Assembly (NCBI GenBank): GCA_041920565.1 | Contig: JBHGXS010000047.1 | Coordinates: 62,001 to 126,000, forward strand | DNA from: JAGHKQ01 sp041920565 | GTDB taxonomy: Bacteria; Bacillota; Bacilli; Bacillales; Bacillaceae_G | Direction: 5' to 3' | DNA length: 64,000 nucleotides | Translations under genes and position numbers: made by a program | In this document: in pieces, positions 24,890 through 33,449 of the stretch | How positions within the stretch are numbered: the stretch's first letter is position 1 | How the letters are laid out: the number at the start of each line of letters is the position of its first letter | Notes under the pieces: generated by a model | The model's database searches: none | Seen by the model: the letters and a program-made list of their open reading frames with translations, nothing else | What the model was told of the DNA's origin: nothing

Positions 24890-25731
24890 CATTCTGTTTG
24901 CTTCACCATATCAGTTAAAGTTTGTCCAAGCTCTCGAGACCGTTCCGCTGCTTTTACGATGCATTGAACAAGTGCTTGTTGAAACTCATAGCTTTGCAAT
25001 GTCTCGATTCCAGCTTGGGTAGTGCCTCCTGGAGAGGTAATCTCTTTACGAAGCACGGAAGGATGCTTCGTTGTGGATTTCAACATTTCTGCTGCTCCAA
25101 TCATTGTTTGCAAAATAAGTGCTTTGCCTGTTTGTTCATCCAGGCCGATTTCTCGTGCGGCTTGCTCCATTGCTTCCACGACGTAATAAATATAAGCAGG
25201 TCCGCTCCCTGACAGTCCGGTAATCGCATGCATCTGTTCCTCTTTCACGACAGTAACCAGCCCTACTGTTTCAAACACTTCTTTTACAAGCTGTATATGT
25301 TCTTCCTTTGCGTGAATGGAAGGAGAGATAGCAGTAGCAGATTTTAAAATAGCTGCCGATGTGTTTGGCATAGCCCGAATAATCGGTGTGTTTTTTTGCA
25401 GCAAGTGTGTAATGGAGGAGGTGGACACTCCGGCCATAAGAGATACGACAAGCTGCTGTTCGGTAATATATTCTCCAACGGAAGACACAGCTTCTACTAC
25501 ATCTTTTGGCTTCATTACGAAAAAAATAAGGTCCGCGCCTTCAATGAGCTGTTGTTTGTTTTGTGTAACTGTTACATCGTATGTTTGCTGTAAATAGAAA
25601 AGACGTTCCATATTTGAACGATTGCTGACGGTAATTTGGTCTGCGTTTAAAAAACGAGATTCCAAAAGCCCTGCTATAATAGCTTCCGCAATGGAACCGG
25701 CTCCGACGAATGCAATTTTATTAATATTCAT
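24889..25731 (-). CDS. proI: Pyrroline-5-carboxylate reductase
   Basis: 280 residues. Rossmann NAD(P)-binding start IAFVGAGSIAEAIIAGLL, central AMPNTSAAI, and the family signature region around GLSGSGPAYIYYVVEAM and EITSPGGTTQAGIE. It reduces pyrroline-5-carboxylate to proline in the cytoplasm. In B. subtilis proI (yqjO) occupies this same place beside rnz. It is divergent from yqjP, with about 215 bp between; no operator was recognised there. Confidence 0.94.
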   Translation of the reverse strand: MNINKIAFVGAGSIAEAIIAGLLESRFLNADQITVSNRSNMERLFYLQQTYDVTVTQNKQQLIEGADLIFFVMKPKDVVEAVSSVGEYITEQQLVVSLMAGVSTSSITHLLQKNTPIIRAMPNTSAAILKSATAISPSIHAKEEHIQLVKEVFETVGLVTVVKEEQMHAITGLSGSGPAYIYYVVEAMEQAAREIGLDEQTGKALILQTMIGAAEMLKSTTKHPSVLRKEITSPGGTTQAGIETLQSYEFQQALVQCIVKAAERSRELGQTLTDMVKQTE

Positions 25732-25946
25732 GATGATCCTCCTAAATGAATTTACAAAATATGTATATTGGATTTTATAAAAAACATGATGGTTTGAAAG
25801 GTTTATAAGTTAAAATTTATTCTGCACTCGATTCCATACTCCTTCAAAATATCTGAAAATAATGACAGATGTTATGTAAAAGTGTAAACTGAATGTAGAT
25901 TCATTTTTTGATCCGGATAAAAGGATAGGTGTAAGGAGGATTTGAC

Positions 25947-26894
25947 GTGAAAATTCATCGTATGGAAATCCCTGTCCCCTTTGAGGTGAAGACAGTGAAC
26001 GTATTTTTAGTAGAAGGGGAAAAGCTGACGCTGATTGATACGGGAACGAAGACGGAAGAAGCGTGGAAAGCGCTCAATAATCAGCTGAATCATATTGGAT
26101 ATCGTCCTTCTGATATTGAAACAGTCGTCATTACACATCATCATGCAGATCATTGCGGCTTGTTAGATTATTTTTCAGAAGACATAGAAATTGTGGGTCA
26201 CCCGTGGAATGAAGCTTGGATCAGCCAAGATCCGAAATTCATTCAAAGGTATAATGAGTTTTTTGCTGCTGTTGTTCCACAATTCGGCATTCCGGGTATC
26301 TTTGCAAAACAGGGTCCGACTTTAACGAGAACGTTCATCTATTCTTGCAAGCGCTCGTTAACGCATGCAGTGCGAGAGGGAGATACAATTGCAGTTCTAC
26401 CGGAATTTACAGTATTGGAGACACCTGGGCACGCTACTACTCATATAGCGTTATACCGTGAGCATGACGGCTTGTTGATTGGGGGAGATGTATTGCTTGG
26501 TCATATTTCCTCTAATCCGTTATTAGAACCTCCGTATTTCGGACAAACAGAACGAGTTAAGCCGCTTTTGCAATACAATGAAACATTGCGGAAACTGGCC
26601 AATATGGATATTTCAAGGATATTAACGGGGCATGGAGAGGATGTTACCAACGTCAAGGAATTGGTGGAGGAGAGATTGAAAAAACAAGAGAATCGTGCTC
26701 ATAAGGTTTTGGAAATGCTAAAAGAAAAGCCGATGACAGTGTTTGAAATATGCATGAAGCTATTTCCAACTTTATATGATAAGCAGCTTGCCCTTACTCT
26801 TTCCGAAACAGTTGGACAATTGGATTATTTGGAATATAATCAACAGGTAATCATAGATAAATCCGAAAACTTCTGGGTGTATCATGCAAAATAG
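25947..26894 (+). CDS. yqjP: Metallo-beta-lactamase-fold hydrolase YqjP
   Basis: 315 residues. The metal-binding HHHADH motif lies at residues 64-69, with later ligands in ETPGHATTHIAL and GGDVLLG, and a terminal winged-helix-like region (about 245-315) as in LACTB2/YqjP relatives. GTG start behind AAGGAGGA. Probable hydrolase of a small ester or thioester, or nucleic-acid-related; substrate not known. yqjQ follows 12 bp downstream, so the two are co-transcribed. Confidence 0.88.
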   Translation: MKIHRMEIPVPFEVKTVNVFLVEGEKLTLIDTGTKTEEAWKALNNQLNHIGYRPSDIETVVITHHHADHCGLLDYFSEDIEIVGHPWNEAWISQDPKFIQRYNEFFAAVVPQFGIPGIFAKQGPTLTRTFIYSCKRSLTHAVREGDTIAVLPEFTVLETPGHATTHIALYREHDGLLIGGDVLLGHISSNPLLEPPYFGQTERVKPLLQYNETLRKLANMDISRILTGHGEDVTNVKELVEERLKKQENRAHKVLEMLKEKPMTVFEICMKLFPTLYDKQLALTLSETVGQLDYLEYNQQVIIDKSENFWVYHAK

Positions 26895-26906
26895 AGGTGA
26901 AGATCG

Positions 26907-27701
26907 TTGAGCAGACGGCTGGACGGAAAAATAGTTGTTATTACAGGCGCTTCAAGCGGTATTGGAGAAAAGATTGCTTACAAAACAGCAGCTCTAGGCG
27001 CCTCTACCGTTCTTATGGCGCGCAGTGAAGACAAATTAAAAGAGACGGCAAAGAATATAACGGAACAATACCAAGTACCTTGTTATTATTACGCTCTTGA
27101 TGTCAGCGATGAAGAAAAGGTGCAAGAAGTGTTTGCTTGTGTGCTGCAAGAAATCGGAGCGATAGACGTGCTTATCAATAATGCAGGATTCGGTGTGTTT
27201 AAAACATTTGAAGATGCTTCCATGACAGAAGTGAAATCTATGTTTGAAGTCAACGTGTTCGGATTAGTGGCTTGTACAAAAGCGGTCCTTCCGACCATGA
27301 TGAAGCGAAACAGCGGGCACATTATTAATATAGCTTCTCTTGCCGGAAAGATTGCTACGCCAAAATCAAGTGCATATGCAGCTACAAAGCATGCGGTATT
27401 AGGATTGACAAACAGCTTGCGCATGGAACTCGCAGGTACAGACATTCGTGTTACAGCTGTAAACCCGGGGCCGATTAAAACAAACTTTTTTGACATTGCC
27501 GACCAATCCGGGACATATGTAAAAAGCGTAGAACGATATATGTTGGACCCTGAACATGTCGCAAATAAAATTGTTGGCGCAATCGGAACAAAAAAGAGAG
27601 AAATAAACCTGCCGGGATGGATGAGTATCGGTCCTGTCGTTTTCTCTTTATTCCCGCGTTTGTTCGAATTGGTAGCCGGAAAAGCCGTGAGCAAAAAGTA
27701 A
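26907..27701 (+). CDS. yqjQ: Short-chain dehydrogenase/reductase YqjQ
   Basis: 264 residues, classical SDR: cofactor motif TGASSGIG (residues 13-20), NNAGFG, and catalytic Ser with YAATK (S-x12-Y-x3-K). The PGPIKTNFFDIA segment follows. TTG start, GAGGTGA upstream. Substrate unknown. It is the second gene of the yqjP-yqjQ operon and is followed by a very strong terminator. Confidence 0.92.
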   Translation: MSRRLDGKIVVITGASSGIGEKIAYKTAALGASTVLMARSEDKLKETAKNITEQYQVPCYYYALDVSDEEKVQEVFACVLQEIGAIDVLINNAGFGVFKTFEDASMTEVKSMFEVNVFGLVACTKAVLPTMMKRNSGHIINIASLAGKIATPKSSAYAATKHAVLGLTNSLRMELAGTDIRVTAVNPGPIKTNFFDIADQSGTYVKSVERYMLDPEHVANKIVGAIGTKKREINLPGWMSIGPVVFSLFPRLFELVAGKAVSKK

Positions 27702-27745
27702 AACAAACTCTCCTTTCTATGTCGGAAAGGAGAGTTTGTTTATTC
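27701..27745 (+). terminator. Intrinsic terminator after yqjQ
   Basis: 17-bp perfect stem (27701-27717 with 27725-27741) beginning AAACAAACTCTCC. Confidence 0.92.
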
Positions 27746-27804
27746 CAAAGTTGAATAGGGACATGCCAAACACAGGTCTTTTTCCGGATTATGGAACAAG
27801 GTTA

Positions 27805-28218
27805 TTAATTGTGCTTTTCTTTCAGCAATAATTCGTACACCATATCTATATCCCGCTCAAACATCATACTCGGAATTTCAATTGTATTTGTTGATGAAGT
27901 AATATGAAGAACAGGAAACATTGTTTGAACGTTTTTATGAAGGTAAGAAAATTCAACGGAAGTAAGCTGTTTTAAGCTGACTTCGCAAGATTCAAACAAT
28001 GTTTTGTACACTATTGTATCACCGTCAATAATGATACGCATGCTTCCCATATATACGTAAAATAAAAGGAAGAGAATATATACGGATATAATTCCAATCC
28101 AGCTCTTAAGGCTGCTTGTCCCCTTGGACAGATAAGAAATCACTCCGTATGTGTACAAGCTCATTATAATTGTTAAAATCACATAAGTCAGGCGCGGACT
28201 TGATTGAATAATTTTCAT
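27805..28218 (-). CDS. Small membrane protein with PH-like C-terminal region
   Basis: 137 residues. Two transmembrane segments lie in the first 60 residues (LTYVILTIIMSLYTYGVI and IGIISVYILFLLFYVYMG). A soluble beta-rich region then resembles bacterial PH-type domains (MRIIIDGDTIVYKTLFES, EVSLKQLTSVEF). GAGGG precedes the ATG by 7 bases. No function assigned. It stands alone between the yqjQ terminator and a large hairpin repeat. Confidence 0.65.
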   Translation of the reverse strand: MKIIQSSPRLTYVILTIIMSLYTYGVISYLSKGTSSLKSWIGIISVYILFLLFYVYMGSMRIIIDGDTIVYKTLFESCEVSLKQLTSVEFSYLHKNVQTMFPVLHITSSTNTIEIPSMMFERDIDMVYELLLKEKHN

Positions 28219-28300
28219 AGCTTATCCCTCGCAATGTTTACGGTTTTATTATTTTATGCTGATGCATGGAAAAATAGAACCAAAAACGCGAGGGATTTTT

Positions 28301-28372
28301 CATCCCGTAAAAGCCCGATTGGTTGAACTAACCATCAGTGGGGGAAGAAAGCCCCCCACTGATGGAAGTTTC
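28301..28372. repeat. Intergenic palindromic repeat with 13-bp stem
   Basis: CCATCAGTGGGGG / CCCCCACTGATGG form a near-perfect hairpin (about 28332-28344 with 28353-28365), extended by AACT/AGTT flanks, next to CCCGTAAAAGCCCGATTGG. No T run follows on either strand, so it is not a standard terminator. The sequence reminds me of dispersed intergenic repeats in the B. cereus group; this is recollection, not a search. Confidence 0.6.
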
Positions 28373-28375
28373 ACT

Positions 28376-28570
28376 TTATTTTGTCAAATATTCGTATACT
28401 ACATCTTCGACAATTTCATGTAAATCCGTATTATTTGCTTCTTTTTGCAATACCAGCACTTTTCTTAATAGAAGCTCATAGTCTGTTTCAGAAAGAGGAA
28501 CGGTATCTTCCGTGTGATTGTATTGGTAAAAGCAATTTCGAATCATTTTGCGAACAAACTTCTCATTCAT
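28376..28570 (-). CDS. YqzH-like small protein
   Basis: 64 residues, acidic. N-terminal MNEKFVRKMIRNCFYQY and C-terminal DLHEIVEDVVYEYLT suggest the short YqzH family, which in B. subtilis is coded beside the dinB-type polymerase gene. AAGGAAG precedes the ATG. All-helical and cytoplasmic by appearance. Function unknown. The family call is from memory; an alternative is an unrelated conserved hypothetical. Confidence 0.6.
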   Translation of the reverse strand: MNEKFVRKMIRNCFYQYNHTEDTVPLSETDYELLLRKVLVLQKEANNTDLHEIVEDVVYEYLTK

Positions 28571-28606
28571 GTTACGCTTATTCTTCCTTTCTTTTAAAGA
28601 GTTACT

Positions 28607-28831
28607 AAGAGTTCATGAAGGCTGTGTGCTTTTACTAGAAGTATATACAAGATTGAGGGAATATCAAGTGGACGGCAATGATGCATCCAAAGTATGTGAA
28701 AATAATCCAAGAATGATAATGAGGATGATGCTTTGCAATCTATGCTGGAGATGGAAAAACAGCAGCTTCAAACCATGAATGGAAGCGCCATAGCATACAA
28801 AGAGAAAGTAACCATTACATACTTTGAATAG
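28607..28831 (+). pseudogene. Possible decayed small gene upstream of argC
   Basis: Two plus-strand frames read like consecutive parts of one protein. Frame 1 (about 28612-28715) gives a protein-like VHEGCVLLLEVYTRLREY segment. A frame starting after the TAA at 28703-28705 runs to TAG 28829-28831, giving NEDDALQSMLEMEKQQLQ and ending YKEKVTITYFE. A proper plus-strand terminator (28956-28982) with no other gene to serve supports a former or present gene here. The family is not recognised; the ITYFE ending is faintly YolD-like. Confidence 0.3.
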
Positions 28832-28955
28832 AATCGTCATCATCTTCTTATGGCAACAGTCGCAGCTTACGAAAACAGTAAAGATCATAGGTAAATTTCA
28901 ACAGACATATACTGTCCCGGTTTTTCATATTATCAATATGATTGTTCAGGAATAG

Positions 28956-28982
28956 AGCTCCGCGTTAATGCGGAGCTTTTTA
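28956..28982 (+). terminator. Intrinsic terminator with no obvious upstream gene
   Basis: 8-bp stem AGCTCCGC / GCGGAGCT (28956-28963 with 28970-28977) plus TTTT, 41 bases before the argC -35 box. Confidence 0.8.
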
Positions 28983-29022
28983 CTATATTTCTAGAAAAAT
29001 AGAAAAATTTATAAATATTTAA

Positions 29023-29051
29023 TTGACCAAATAAATATACAATATTATAAT
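29023..29051 (+). promoter_or_regulatory. argC promoter with overlapping ARG box
   Basis: TTGACC (29023-29028), 17-bp spacer, TATAAT (29046-29051). An ARG-box-like site at 29026-29043 (12 of 18 positions of CATGAATAAAAATKCAAK) fills the spacer, so ArgR binding would block polymerase. Predicted transcription start near 29058 leaves the upstream in-frame TTG (29062) too close to the 5' end to be the start. Confidence 0.7.
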
Positions 29052-29088
29052 CAAAATAAATTTGAAAGAAACGACGGGAGAGGAAATT

Positions 29089-30126
29089 ATGAAAGCTGCG
29101 GTTATTGGAGCGTCCGGTTACGGGGGAGTGGAGCTGCTGCGGTTGTTGACATTTCACCCGCATGTAAATGTACACTCCATTCATTCGTTTTCACAAACAG
29201 GGGAGTCCCTGCAAACATATTATCCCCATCTGAAAAACTATGTGAGCTTATCATTGCAAGAGATTGATATAGAGGCGATTGCTACAGAGAATGACATCGT
29301 ATTTTTGGCGACACCGCCCGGAGTATCAAAGGAACTGAGTCCGCAGTTGCTTGAGAGCGGCTTAAAGGTAATTGATTTATCAGGTGATTTTCGCATAAAA
29401 GAGCCGGATACATATGAACAATGGTACAAACGACCGGCTGCTGAACAAACATATTTACAAGAAGCGGTATACGGTTTAGCTGAATGGAAGAAAGAAGAAG
29501 TAAAGAACGCGCAGTTGATCGCGAACCCCGGCTGCTATGCGACAGCAGCTTTGCTCGGATTGGCTCCGCTAATGAAAGAGAGGTTGATAGAAGAGAATTC
29601 TATTGTGATTGATGCGAAATCAGGTGTTTCCGGAGCTGGAAAAACACCGACGGGCATGACGCATTTTTCAGAAGTAAACGATAACTTGAAAATCTATAAA
29701 ATGAACGAACACCAGCATATTCCGGAAATTGAGCAAATGCTGCTCGAATGGAATGAAAATGCAAAGCCCATTACATTCAGCACGCACTTAATGCCGATTA
29801 CAAGGGGAATCATGGCGACGATATATGCTCAAGTAAAATCGGAAGCCGCTGCCGCAAGATTACAAGAATTATATAAAGAAAGCTATGAGCAAGCAGCTTT
29901 TATAAGAGTGCGGGAGCAAGGTTCGTACCCGAGTCCGAAAGAGGTGTATGCTTCTAATTATTGTGACATCGGGCTTGCTTACGACGAACGAACAGGCCGT
30001 GTAACAGTTGTTTCTGTAATTGATAATTTGATGAAAGGGGCTGCCGGGCAAGCGGTCCAAAATATGAATGCGGTTCTTGATTTGCCAGAAGAAACAGGGC
30101 TGCAGTTTGTGCCAATTTATCCATAA
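29089..30126 (+). CDS. argC: N-acetyl-gamma-glutamyl-phosphate reductase
   Basis: 345 residues. NADP-binding start AAVIGASGYGGVELLRLL, catalytic Cys in NPGCYATAA, and the HQHIPEIEQ and AGQAVQNMN regions. It catalyses the NADPH-dependent reduction in arginine synthesis. Start: ATG 29089 has GGGAGAGG before it; the longer frame from TTG 29062 is rejected on promoter position. First gene of argCJBD. Confidence 0.95.
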   Translation: MKAAVIGASGYGGVELLRLLTFHPHVNVHSIHSFSQTGESLQTYYPHLKNYVSLSLQEIDIEAIATENDIVFLATPPGVSKELSPQLLESGLKVIDLSGDFRIKEPDTYEQWYKRPAAEQTYLQEAVYGLAEWKKEEVKNAQLIANPGCYATAALLGLAPLMKERLIEENSIVIDAKSGVSGAGKTPTGMTHFSEVNDNLKIYKMNEHQHIPEIEQMLLEWNENAKPITFSTHLMPITRGIMATIYAQVKSEAAAARLQELYKESYEQAAFIRVREQGSYPSPKEVYASNYCDIGLAYDERTGRVTVVSVIDNLMKGAAGQAVQNMNAVLDLPEETGLQFVPIYP

Positions 30127-30140
30127 GGGAAGGGATAGCG

Positions 30141-31364
30141 ATGATTGAGATATATGAAAATGTGAAACTGGAAAATGGCTCTATTGTAACACCAAAAGGG
30201 TTTTCAGCAATAGGGATACATGCGGGGTTACGTAAGGCAAAAAAAGATCTGGGAGTCATTTTTTGTGAAGTTCCGGCAAGCTGTGCAGCCGTTTATACAT
30301 CAAATCAAGTACAGGCGGCGCCAATTACTGTCACAAAGAACAGCATTGCAGTTGAACAAAAGCTGCAAGCCGTTGTCGTGAACAGCGCAAACGCCAATGC
30401 ATGCACGGGAGAGCAAGGAGAAAAAGATGCTTATGAAATGCAAGCGCTGACTGCGAAGAAGTTCGGAATTCCCGAGCATCTTGTAGCAGTAGCGTCTACA
30501 GGGGTTATTGGTGTTCCGCTGCCGATGGATAAAATTCGCGACGGTATCGGAATGCTGGAGCCTAGCAACATAAAGGAGGAAGCGGAAAGCTTTTACGAGG
30601 CGATTTTAACGACAGATATAGTGACGAAGAAAGCGTGTTATCAAACGGTCATTGATGGAAAGGCAGTAACCATTGCAGGCGCAGCGAAGGGATCAGGGAT
30701 GATTCATCCGAACATGGCGACAATGCTTGCCTTTGTGACGACGGATGCGAATATTGAAAGTGATGTCCTGCAGCAAGTGCTTCGACAAATAACAAATTGT
30801 ACCTTTAATCAAATTACGGTAGACGGTGAAACTTCTACAAACGATATGGTTATCGTGATGGCAAGTAAATTGGCAGGAAACGATGCACTTCAGCCGAACC
30901 ATCCGGATTGGCAAAAGTTTGTGGATTTGCTGAAGCAAACATGTGAAGAGCTTGCAAAACAAATTGCCAAGGATGGAGAAGGAGCAACAAAGCTTGTAGA
31001 AGTGAACGTAAAAGGGGCATTGACAGAAAGCGATGCTCGTATGGCAGCGAAGCAAATCGTCGGCTCTAATCTTGTAAAAACAGCCCTGTACGGAACTGAC
31101 CCAAACTGGGGAAGAATCATGAGCGCTCTTGGACAAAGCGAAGCGACAGTTGCTCCAAATAATGTAGATATTTCTATCGGGTCTATTCCTGTTTTGCAAA
31201 AAAGCCAGCCTGTCGCATTCTCGGAAGAGGAAGCTATTGTTTATTTGCAACAGCCTTTTGTAACGATTGACGTCAACTTAAATATCGGCTCTGCAAGCGG
31301 AACGGCATGGGGCTGCGACTTGAGCTACGACTATGTCAAAATTAACGCGAGTTATCGTACGTAA
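30141..31364 (+). CDS. argJ: Bifunctional glutamate N-acetyltransferase / amino-acid acetyltransferase ArgJ
   Basis: 407 residues. The autocatalytic cleavage site is in GMIHPNMATMLAF, where Thr becomes the N-terminal nucleophile of the beta chain. SANANACTG and TDPNWGRIMSALG are other family blocks. It transfers acetyl from N-acetylornithine to glutamate, recycling the acetyl group, and in bifunctional members uses acetyl-CoA too. RBS AAGGGAAGGG. Lies 14 bp after argC and 15 bp before argB. Confidence 0.95.
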   Translation: MIEIYENVKLENGSIVTPKGFSAIGIHAGLRKAKKDLGVIFCEVPASCAAVYTSNQVQAAPITVTKNSIAVEQKLQAVVVNSANANACTGEQGEKDAYEMQALTAKKFGIPEHLVAVASTGVIGVPLPMDKIRDGIGMLEPSNIKEEAESFYEAILTTDIVTKKACYQTVIDGKAVTIAGAAKGSGMIHPNMATMLAFVTTDANIESDVLQQVLRQITNCTFNQITVDGETSTNDMVIVMASKLAGNDALQPNHPDWQKFVDLLKQTCEELAKQIAKDGEGATKLVEVNVKGALTESDARMAAKQIVGSNLVKTALYGTDPNWGRIMSALGQSEATVAPNNVDISIGSIPVLQKSQPVAFSEEEAIVYLQQPFVTIDVNLNIGSASGTAWGCDLSYDYVKINASYRT

Positions 31365-31379
31365 GAGGGGGAGAAGAGG

Positions 31380-32150
31380 ATGAAGGAACGGATTGTAGTA
31401 AAGTGTGGAGGCAGCATTTTGCAAAAGCTGTCCTCTTCTTTTTTCAAAAGCTTGCAGCAGCTTATGGATGTATATGATATTATCATTGTCCACGGCGGCG
31501 GTCCGGAAATTGATCAAATGCTGGTTAAGCTTCAAATTGAAACAAAAAAGAAAAACGGACTTCGCATTACGACAAAGGAAGTGTTGGATGTAGCGGCGAT
31601 GGTCCTTTGCGGGACTGTAAATAAAGATTTAGTCATCCGGCTGCAGCAGCAAGGGATGAAAGCAATCGGATTATGCGGCTGTGATGCCAAGCTGCTGGAA
31701 GCAGAAATGATTAATTATGAAGAGCTCGGCTATGTAGGAGCTGTAAAAAAAGTGAATTCTCATCTGTTGGAATGTTTATTGAACCAAAATATTATCCCGG
31801 TCATTTCTCCAATCGGGGTAGATGAACAATTTCAAATTTATAATATCAATGCTGATACAGCAGCGGGAGCTATTGCGGCAGAACTGAATGCAAAGCACGT
31901 GCTGTTTGTAACGGATGTGCCGGGAATCTTATGTGAAGGCAATGTATTAGAAAATGCGGATGAGAAGCTTCTTATTGGGCTGATAGAAAACGGAACTATT
32001 ACCGGGGGGATGATTCCAAAGGTGCAGGCGGCTCTTGCTTCGTTACAAGGAAGTGTAGACAGCGTGGTTATTGTGGATGGAACAGCGGCTATTGCCGGCG
32101 CAGACGGGATAATTGGAACCACGATTAAAAAAGAGGTGAAGGTTGGATGA
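31380..32150 (+). CDS. argB: Acetylglutamate kinase
   Basis: 256 residues, amino-acid kinase fold: KCGGSIL phosphate loop, VHGGGPEID, and C-terminal GMIPKVQAAL. It phosphorylates N-acetylglutamate, the second step of arginine synthesis. The N-terminal extension typical of arginine-inhibited hexameric kinases is absent, as in other Bacillus with the ArgJ acetyl cycle. The stop overlaps argD by ATGA. Confidence 0.94.
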   Translation: MKERIVVKCGGSILQKLSSSFFKSLQQLMDVYDIIIVHGGGPEIDQMLVKLQIETKKKNGLRITTKEVLDVAAMVLCGTVNKDLVIRLQQQGMKAIGLCGCDAKLLEAEMINYEELGYVGAVKKVNSHLLECLLNQNIIPVISPIGVDEQFQIYNINADTAAGAIAAELNAKHVLFVTDVPGILCEGNVLENADEKLLIGLIENGTITGGMIPKVQAALASLQGSVDSVVIVDGTAAIAGADGIIGTTIKKEVKVG

Positions 32151-33307
32151 CAAGCTCGTTATTTCCGACATACAGTCGATGGAATATGAATATCGAACAT
32201 GCGAAGGGAACACGCTTGAAGGATACAACAGGAAAAGAATATGTTGATTTCACTTCAGGCATTGCCGTATGCAACCTGGGGCACCGACATGAGGTTGTAC
32301 AAACAGCTATTGAACAGCAGCTGCAAAAGGTGTGGCATGTATCCAATTTGTTTGAAAATGAATTACAGGAACAAGTTGCCGATTTACTTACAAAGCATAG
32401 CGCAGGAGATCGGGTGTTTTACTGCAACAGCGGGGCAGAAGCAAACGAAGCAGCTATTAAACTGGCGCGAAAATATACAGGAAAACATAAAATCATTACA
32501 TTTAAGCAGTCCTTTCATGGCAGAACCATTGCTACCATGAGTGCAACGGGACAGGAAAAAATCCAAAAGGGGTTTGGGCCTCTTGTTCAAGAATTCGTGT
32601 ATTTGCCTTTTAATGATATTGCAGCACTAGAAAACGGAATGACCGATGGCATTGCAGCCGTTATGGTGGAAGCTGTGCAGGGAGAAGGCGGCGTTACTCC
32701 GGCGGAGGCAGCATTTTTACAAAAAATAGAGGAGCTTTGCAGCCAACACGGTGCACTGTTTATTGTAGATGAAGTACAAACGGGCATCGGACGTACCGGA
32801 GCATTATTTGCTTACGAACATGCCAAAGTTTCACCGGATATCATAACGGTGGCGAAAGCACTCGGAAATGGAATCCCGGTTGGTGCTATGATAGGGAAAG
32901 AAAAATTGTCCTCCGCTTTCAATGCCGGAGCACATGGATCTACGTTTGGCGGAAATATGATTGCAATGGCTGCTGCAAAAGCGGTATTAAACACAGTATT
33001 AAAAAATGGATTTTTGCAAGAGGCTGCAAGTAAAGGAGATTACTTATTACAGAAGCTGCAACAGGAATTAGCGCATTTGCCGCTTGTAAAGGATGTTCGC
33101 GGAAAAGGATTAATGATTGGTATTGAGTGCCAGCAGGAAGCGGCTCCGATTGTACAAAAGCTTCAGGGAGAAGGTTTGCTTATACTGACGGCGGGAACAC
33201 ATGTTCTTCGGTTGTTGCCGCCGTTGACAGTTTCGTTGCAAGAGATGGATTTTGCAGTAGAGGCTATTTCCAAAATTATGAAAGAAGAAAGTATGGTTTC
33301 ACTATAA
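32147..33307 (+). CDS. argD: Acetylornithine aminotransferase
   Basis: 386 residues, class III PLP aminotransferase. Blocks visible: YVDFTSGIAVCNLGH, FCNSGAEANEAAIKLAR-type (YCNSGAEANEA), FHGRTIATMSATGQ, VDEVQTGIGRTG and the PLP-lysine region TVAKALGNGIPVGA. It makes N-acetylornithine from the semialdehyde. It overlaps argB by 4 bp. No strong terminator follows; a small GAGAGGA/TCCTCTC palindrome lies at 33321-33335. Confidence 0.94.
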   Translation: MTSSLFPTYSRWNMNIEHAKGTRLKDTTGKEYVDFTSGIAVCNLGHRHEVVQTAIEQQLQKVWHVSNLFENELQEQVADLLTKHSAGDRVFYCNSGAEANEAAIKLARKYTGKHKIITFKQSFHGRTIATMSATGQEKIQKGFGPLVQEFVYLPFNDIAALENGMTDGIAAVMVEAVQGEGGVTPAEAAFLQKIEELCSQHGALFIVDEVQTGIGRTGALFAYEHAKVSPDIITVAKALGNGIPVGAMIGKEKLSSAFNAGAHGSTFGGNMIAMAAAKAVLNTVLKNGFLQEAASKGDYLLQKLQQELAHLPLVKDVRGKGLMIGIECQQEAAPIVQKLQGEGLLILTAGTHVLRLLPPLTVSLQEMDFAVEAISKIMKEESMVSL

Positions 33308-33396
33308 AACGAAACTTCCATGAGAGGAATCCTCTCTAGCGGCTAGATACACCAATCCATCTGTTTTTTCGAGAATGAACCTTTTTTATTGTTTTT

Positions 33397-33414
33397 ATTG
33401 AATAATTATACTAA
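33397..33414 (+). promoter_or_regulatory. ARG-box-like site upstream of argF
   Basis: ATTGAATAATTATACTAA matches about 11 of 18 ARG-box positions, and GAATAAATAA on the opposite strand (about 33422-33431) adds a half-site. It lies 36-53 bp before argF. No convincing promoter hexamer pair was found with it. Confidence 0.4.
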
Positions 33415-33449
33415 ATTATAGTTATTTATTCGGAAGGGGATAGAAGAAG

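Noticed and set aside
29062..29088. TTG start for ArgC
   Set aside because: It is within a few bases of the predicted transcription start and has no ribosome binding site.
30693..31250. Minus-strand ORF of 185 codons inside argJ
   Set aside because: Antisense shadow of a secure gene with no RBS or known family.
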